Assembly (NCBI GenBank): GCA_004802725.1
Contig: SGPM01000220.1
Location: forward strand, 1 to 46,487
Reading direction: 5' to 3'
DNA: 46,487 nt
Origin: Antrodiella citrinella
Lineage: Eukaryota > Basidiomycota > Agaricomycetes > Polyporales > Steccherinaceae
The notes under the pieces were generated by a model. The model searched no databases. It was not told the origin of the DNA and saw nothing but the letters and a program-made list of their open reading frames with translations. Shown piece after piece: positions 44,331 through 46,487 of the stretch (positions are counted from its first letter, which is position 1; every line of letters starts with the position of its first letter). The position numbers and the translations under genes are program-made.

Positions 44331-44960
44331 GGAGCCTCTCGCTGGTATTCCGTCCTAGAACGAAGTACAGGGAACACAAATGGCGGAGGTGAGTAGCGTA
44401 CAAGGTTGTACGGTACTTGCAAATAGTAGCGCCGAGTCAAGTCAGGGTACGCAGTTGGCTACTCCTGACTAAACAGAAGTGTCCTGGCACGCGTGTGATG
44501 GTGTCGAAATGAAGCTGCTCGGCGACGACAACGACGATGAGAGGGCGGCGGAGAGGGCGGGGAGGGAGATGGAGGCAAAAAGGAGAACGGCGGCCCTGTG
44601 GAGGGAAGCAAGAACATCGACTTTGCTGAAGCTCGGGCGACGAGTGCGTTGAGGGGAAACGGTCCGCGATGTAATTGGCGGAAATCGAATTTCGCACTTG
44701 CCGATCCAGATCGAAATTTTACATTTCCCTTTTCCGGACATGTCTGCTGGGATTTACTGCCTCTTTTGGGTCTTGTTTCGATTTACGTAATTATTTCGAA
44801 CCCCGCCAGCTCGCTGTGTTGTTGCAGTCTTGCTGCCCCCTGCCCTCGCATATGCACTCGCATGTTGACCTTGCGTTGAATACCGGATTATTTCCCCCCC
44901 TGTCATGCACACCTTTAACCAGAAGGAGCAAATCGTGTTTCAAGCTCAAGTCCCAGCGAC
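44331..44960. promoter_or_regulatory. Upstream region of the GATA factor gene
   Basis: About 630 bp. It likely holds the 5' UTR and promoter of areA. Pyrimidine-rich runs on the minus strand (for example TCTCCCTCCCCGCCCTCTCC at 44554-44573) are typical of fungal leaders. GATA-type sites (GATAAG or its reverse) are not obvious close to the gene, so autoregulation is not indicated. Another exon further upstream cannot be excluded. Confidence 0.35.
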
Positions 44961-46240
44961 CTAGTTTCCCGGATATTCACATGAACCCGAATCAACAGTC
45001 AGTCCGGGCCCTTCAAAATGTTTCGTCTCTTTTTCTTCCGTACTCTTCGATGCCCTGACTAGTGCTCTACAGTCCCCTCCACATGCTCTATTATGGACCT
45101 CTGCACGAACACCATCGGGGTTATACCATCCGATTTCCAAGTTCATGCCATTCGCAAGTACGGGCGCTCGGACGACCAGAATGTGGATCTCAGATCGGCC
45201 CGATCGCGGCTCCAAAATCCCACGCCGGTCATTTTGATCGTTTAGGGCATCGAACAAAATAAAGTGACCAGCATGGTCGGCTTCAAGAAGGTACGTTACA
45301 CTACGTTCTGGTTGCCCTCATCGTCCATGGTCAAATGTCGAGCATTATGACTTACAATATGACGATCGCAGGCCTACGATACTTCAAGTACAGAGGAAAC
45401 TCTTGGCAAGTACCCACATCCGAATTTGGGCTGTGCACCCTCACATCATTCGGTCCTTTTCTACCAATTCTAGATGTCCTGACTACTGTGTCCACAACTC
45501 GTATTCTCTTTCGGTCAACCAGTCATATTGACGGTGACAGGCGTGCCCCATGCGTCCCCACAACGTATTCAAATTGGTCTCAAGTAGTGCACCAAGAGTC
45601 TGTATGGATTCGGGCTCTGTGGTTGACTCAGAAGCCATCTCGGTTCAGTTTCTGGCACTGAGGTGCATGCACTTCTGATATTCACTCACGTCGGTCGGAA
45701 CCTGGCGTTTGTATTCTTGTCCAGCAGTCGCAGCATACGCGATGTAGGTACAACCTCCACTTTCGGTTTCGTTGAACCACTCAATAGCCCGTTACAGTTA
45801 GCGGATACCCACGCTTCCAACATCACTGTGGCCTTCTCCACGGTCTGCCGGCTTCCACAAGACAGGTGCAAGCTTCAGTTCTGAAAGGTGGAAGCAGCGT
45901 CTTTCCCTCTTTTTCTGGGTATCCTTCGATCACAAGATCTTCTCTGCATCAACTGCGGCGGTTTATAGCAAGAACGCTTTCGGCGACTGACAACAATACG
46001 CCGTGCGCACCCAGTGCCTCTCACATACTAGGACCCCCGTACTTGCAACCGTTGCCACCAGGTACAATGGTACAGCGCTCGGCATGCGCAAGAGATGTCA
46101 TGTGGCTAGCCTCCTCGTCCTCTGCTGTCATCACGCGCGCCGCGTCGTGGATAAAATCGTCCCACAATGACATCCTGTGGACGTTGCACTGCATGACTGC
46201 ATGGCGCTCTGGCTTGTCTCACGCTCTCGAATGCTAATGG
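44961..46240 (-). CDS. Unrecognised coding-like sequence
   Basis: Three stretches on the minus strand read like protein more than their other frames. Near 46165-46020 is MSLWDDFIHDAARVMTAEDE, then SHMTSLAHAERCTIVPGG. Near 45865-45690 is LSCGSRQTVEKATVMLEAWV, then LLSGSTKPKVEVVPTSRMLR. Near 45295-44961 is TYLLEADHAGHFILFDALND, then SGRSEIHILVVRAPVLANGM and LEIGWYNPDGVRAEVHNRAC. I could not join them with confident introns; the section 45690-45300 has stops in every frame I tried. It may be one multi-exon gene, a decayed gene, or chance. The plus strand also offers a 108-codon frame (45335-45661), which looks less protein-like. No domain was recognised and no function is proposed. Confidence 0.3.
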
Positions 46241-46487
46241 CTCTGGCCAAGGTCTGGGCTCAGTCCGTTCAGTTTCGTTCAGTGGATGACTTTCCATAAG
46301 ACATTTAGGACGTTCTATTCTATTTTGATGGTTCTAATCGGGCTTTGAATATGTTTGAAACAACAGGTTATAAACCATAAGCCGATTTGGACCACATATG
46401 CCTGCCCCAGACCAACATCGGCCATCAATCCATCATGTAAATAAAGCGTGTCAGTGCACGTGTGACTTTTGAGTCTTTCGACCAGGA
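46241..46487. other. Right-edge sequence without a supported gene
   Basis: About 250 bp. AT-rich with short interrupted frames. Nothing recognised. Confidence 0.3.

Overview
The window is fungal nuclear DNA, most likely from an Agaricomycete basidiomycete, perhaps a wood or litter decayer. The evidence is dense genes cut by many short GT-AG introns (about 50-60 bp), a GH5 mannanase with an N-terminal fungal CBM1, a secreted Cys-rich/Ser-rich protein of a type seen in mushrooms, subtilisin-propeptide (I9) inhibitors, an AreA-type GATA factor and a fungal-type complex I accessory subunit. All gene models were spliced by hand. Where exon coordinates are given, every junction was checked for reading phase.

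Layout. 1-2456: a probable truncated minus-strand gene at the edge, then an unrecognised disordered-protein gene. 2732-6872: a UPF0643 protein (minus), a 21.3-kDa-type complex I subunit (plus) and the Cus2/Tat-SF1 splicing factor (plus). 7057-10175: a type II phosphatidylinositol 4-kinase (LSB6, minus, 15 exons). 10665-15587: two SSU1-like sulfite/anion exporters with a Hikeshi/OPI10 gene between them, all on the minus strand. 16100-18005: an unrecognised conserved-looking protein. 18257-19541: two I9 inhibitor genes in tandem with identical exon lengths. 19.68-21.7 kb: the only accessory-looking stretch. It holds two inverted copies of a ~250-bp element (one mostly N), an intron-containing tRNA-Pro(CGG), and a damaged gene. 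21935-26871: the DNA glycosylase MAG1 (minus) diverging from gamma-glutamyltranspeptidase (plus). 27235-32537: the GH5/CBM1 mannanase and the polyadenylation endonuclease YSH1/CPSF73 (both plus). 32931-44330 (all minus): a secreted Ser/Ala-rich protein, a Sec7-PH Arf exchange factor and the AreA-type GATA regulator. 44.96-46.24 kb: unrecognised coding-like minus-strand sequence.

Most genes are housekeeping and do not form an operon or an obvious cluster. A loose theme is sulfur and nitrogen handling (two sulfite exporters, glutathione-degrading GGT, a nitrogen regulator), but genes of other functions lie between them and no co-regulation is visible. I did not find a clear new biological system. 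The most unusual recurring feature is very small internal exons (7, 7, 9, 14, 14, 16 and 16 nt) in five genes. They are needed to keep conserved protein motifs in frame and would be missed by most gene finders.
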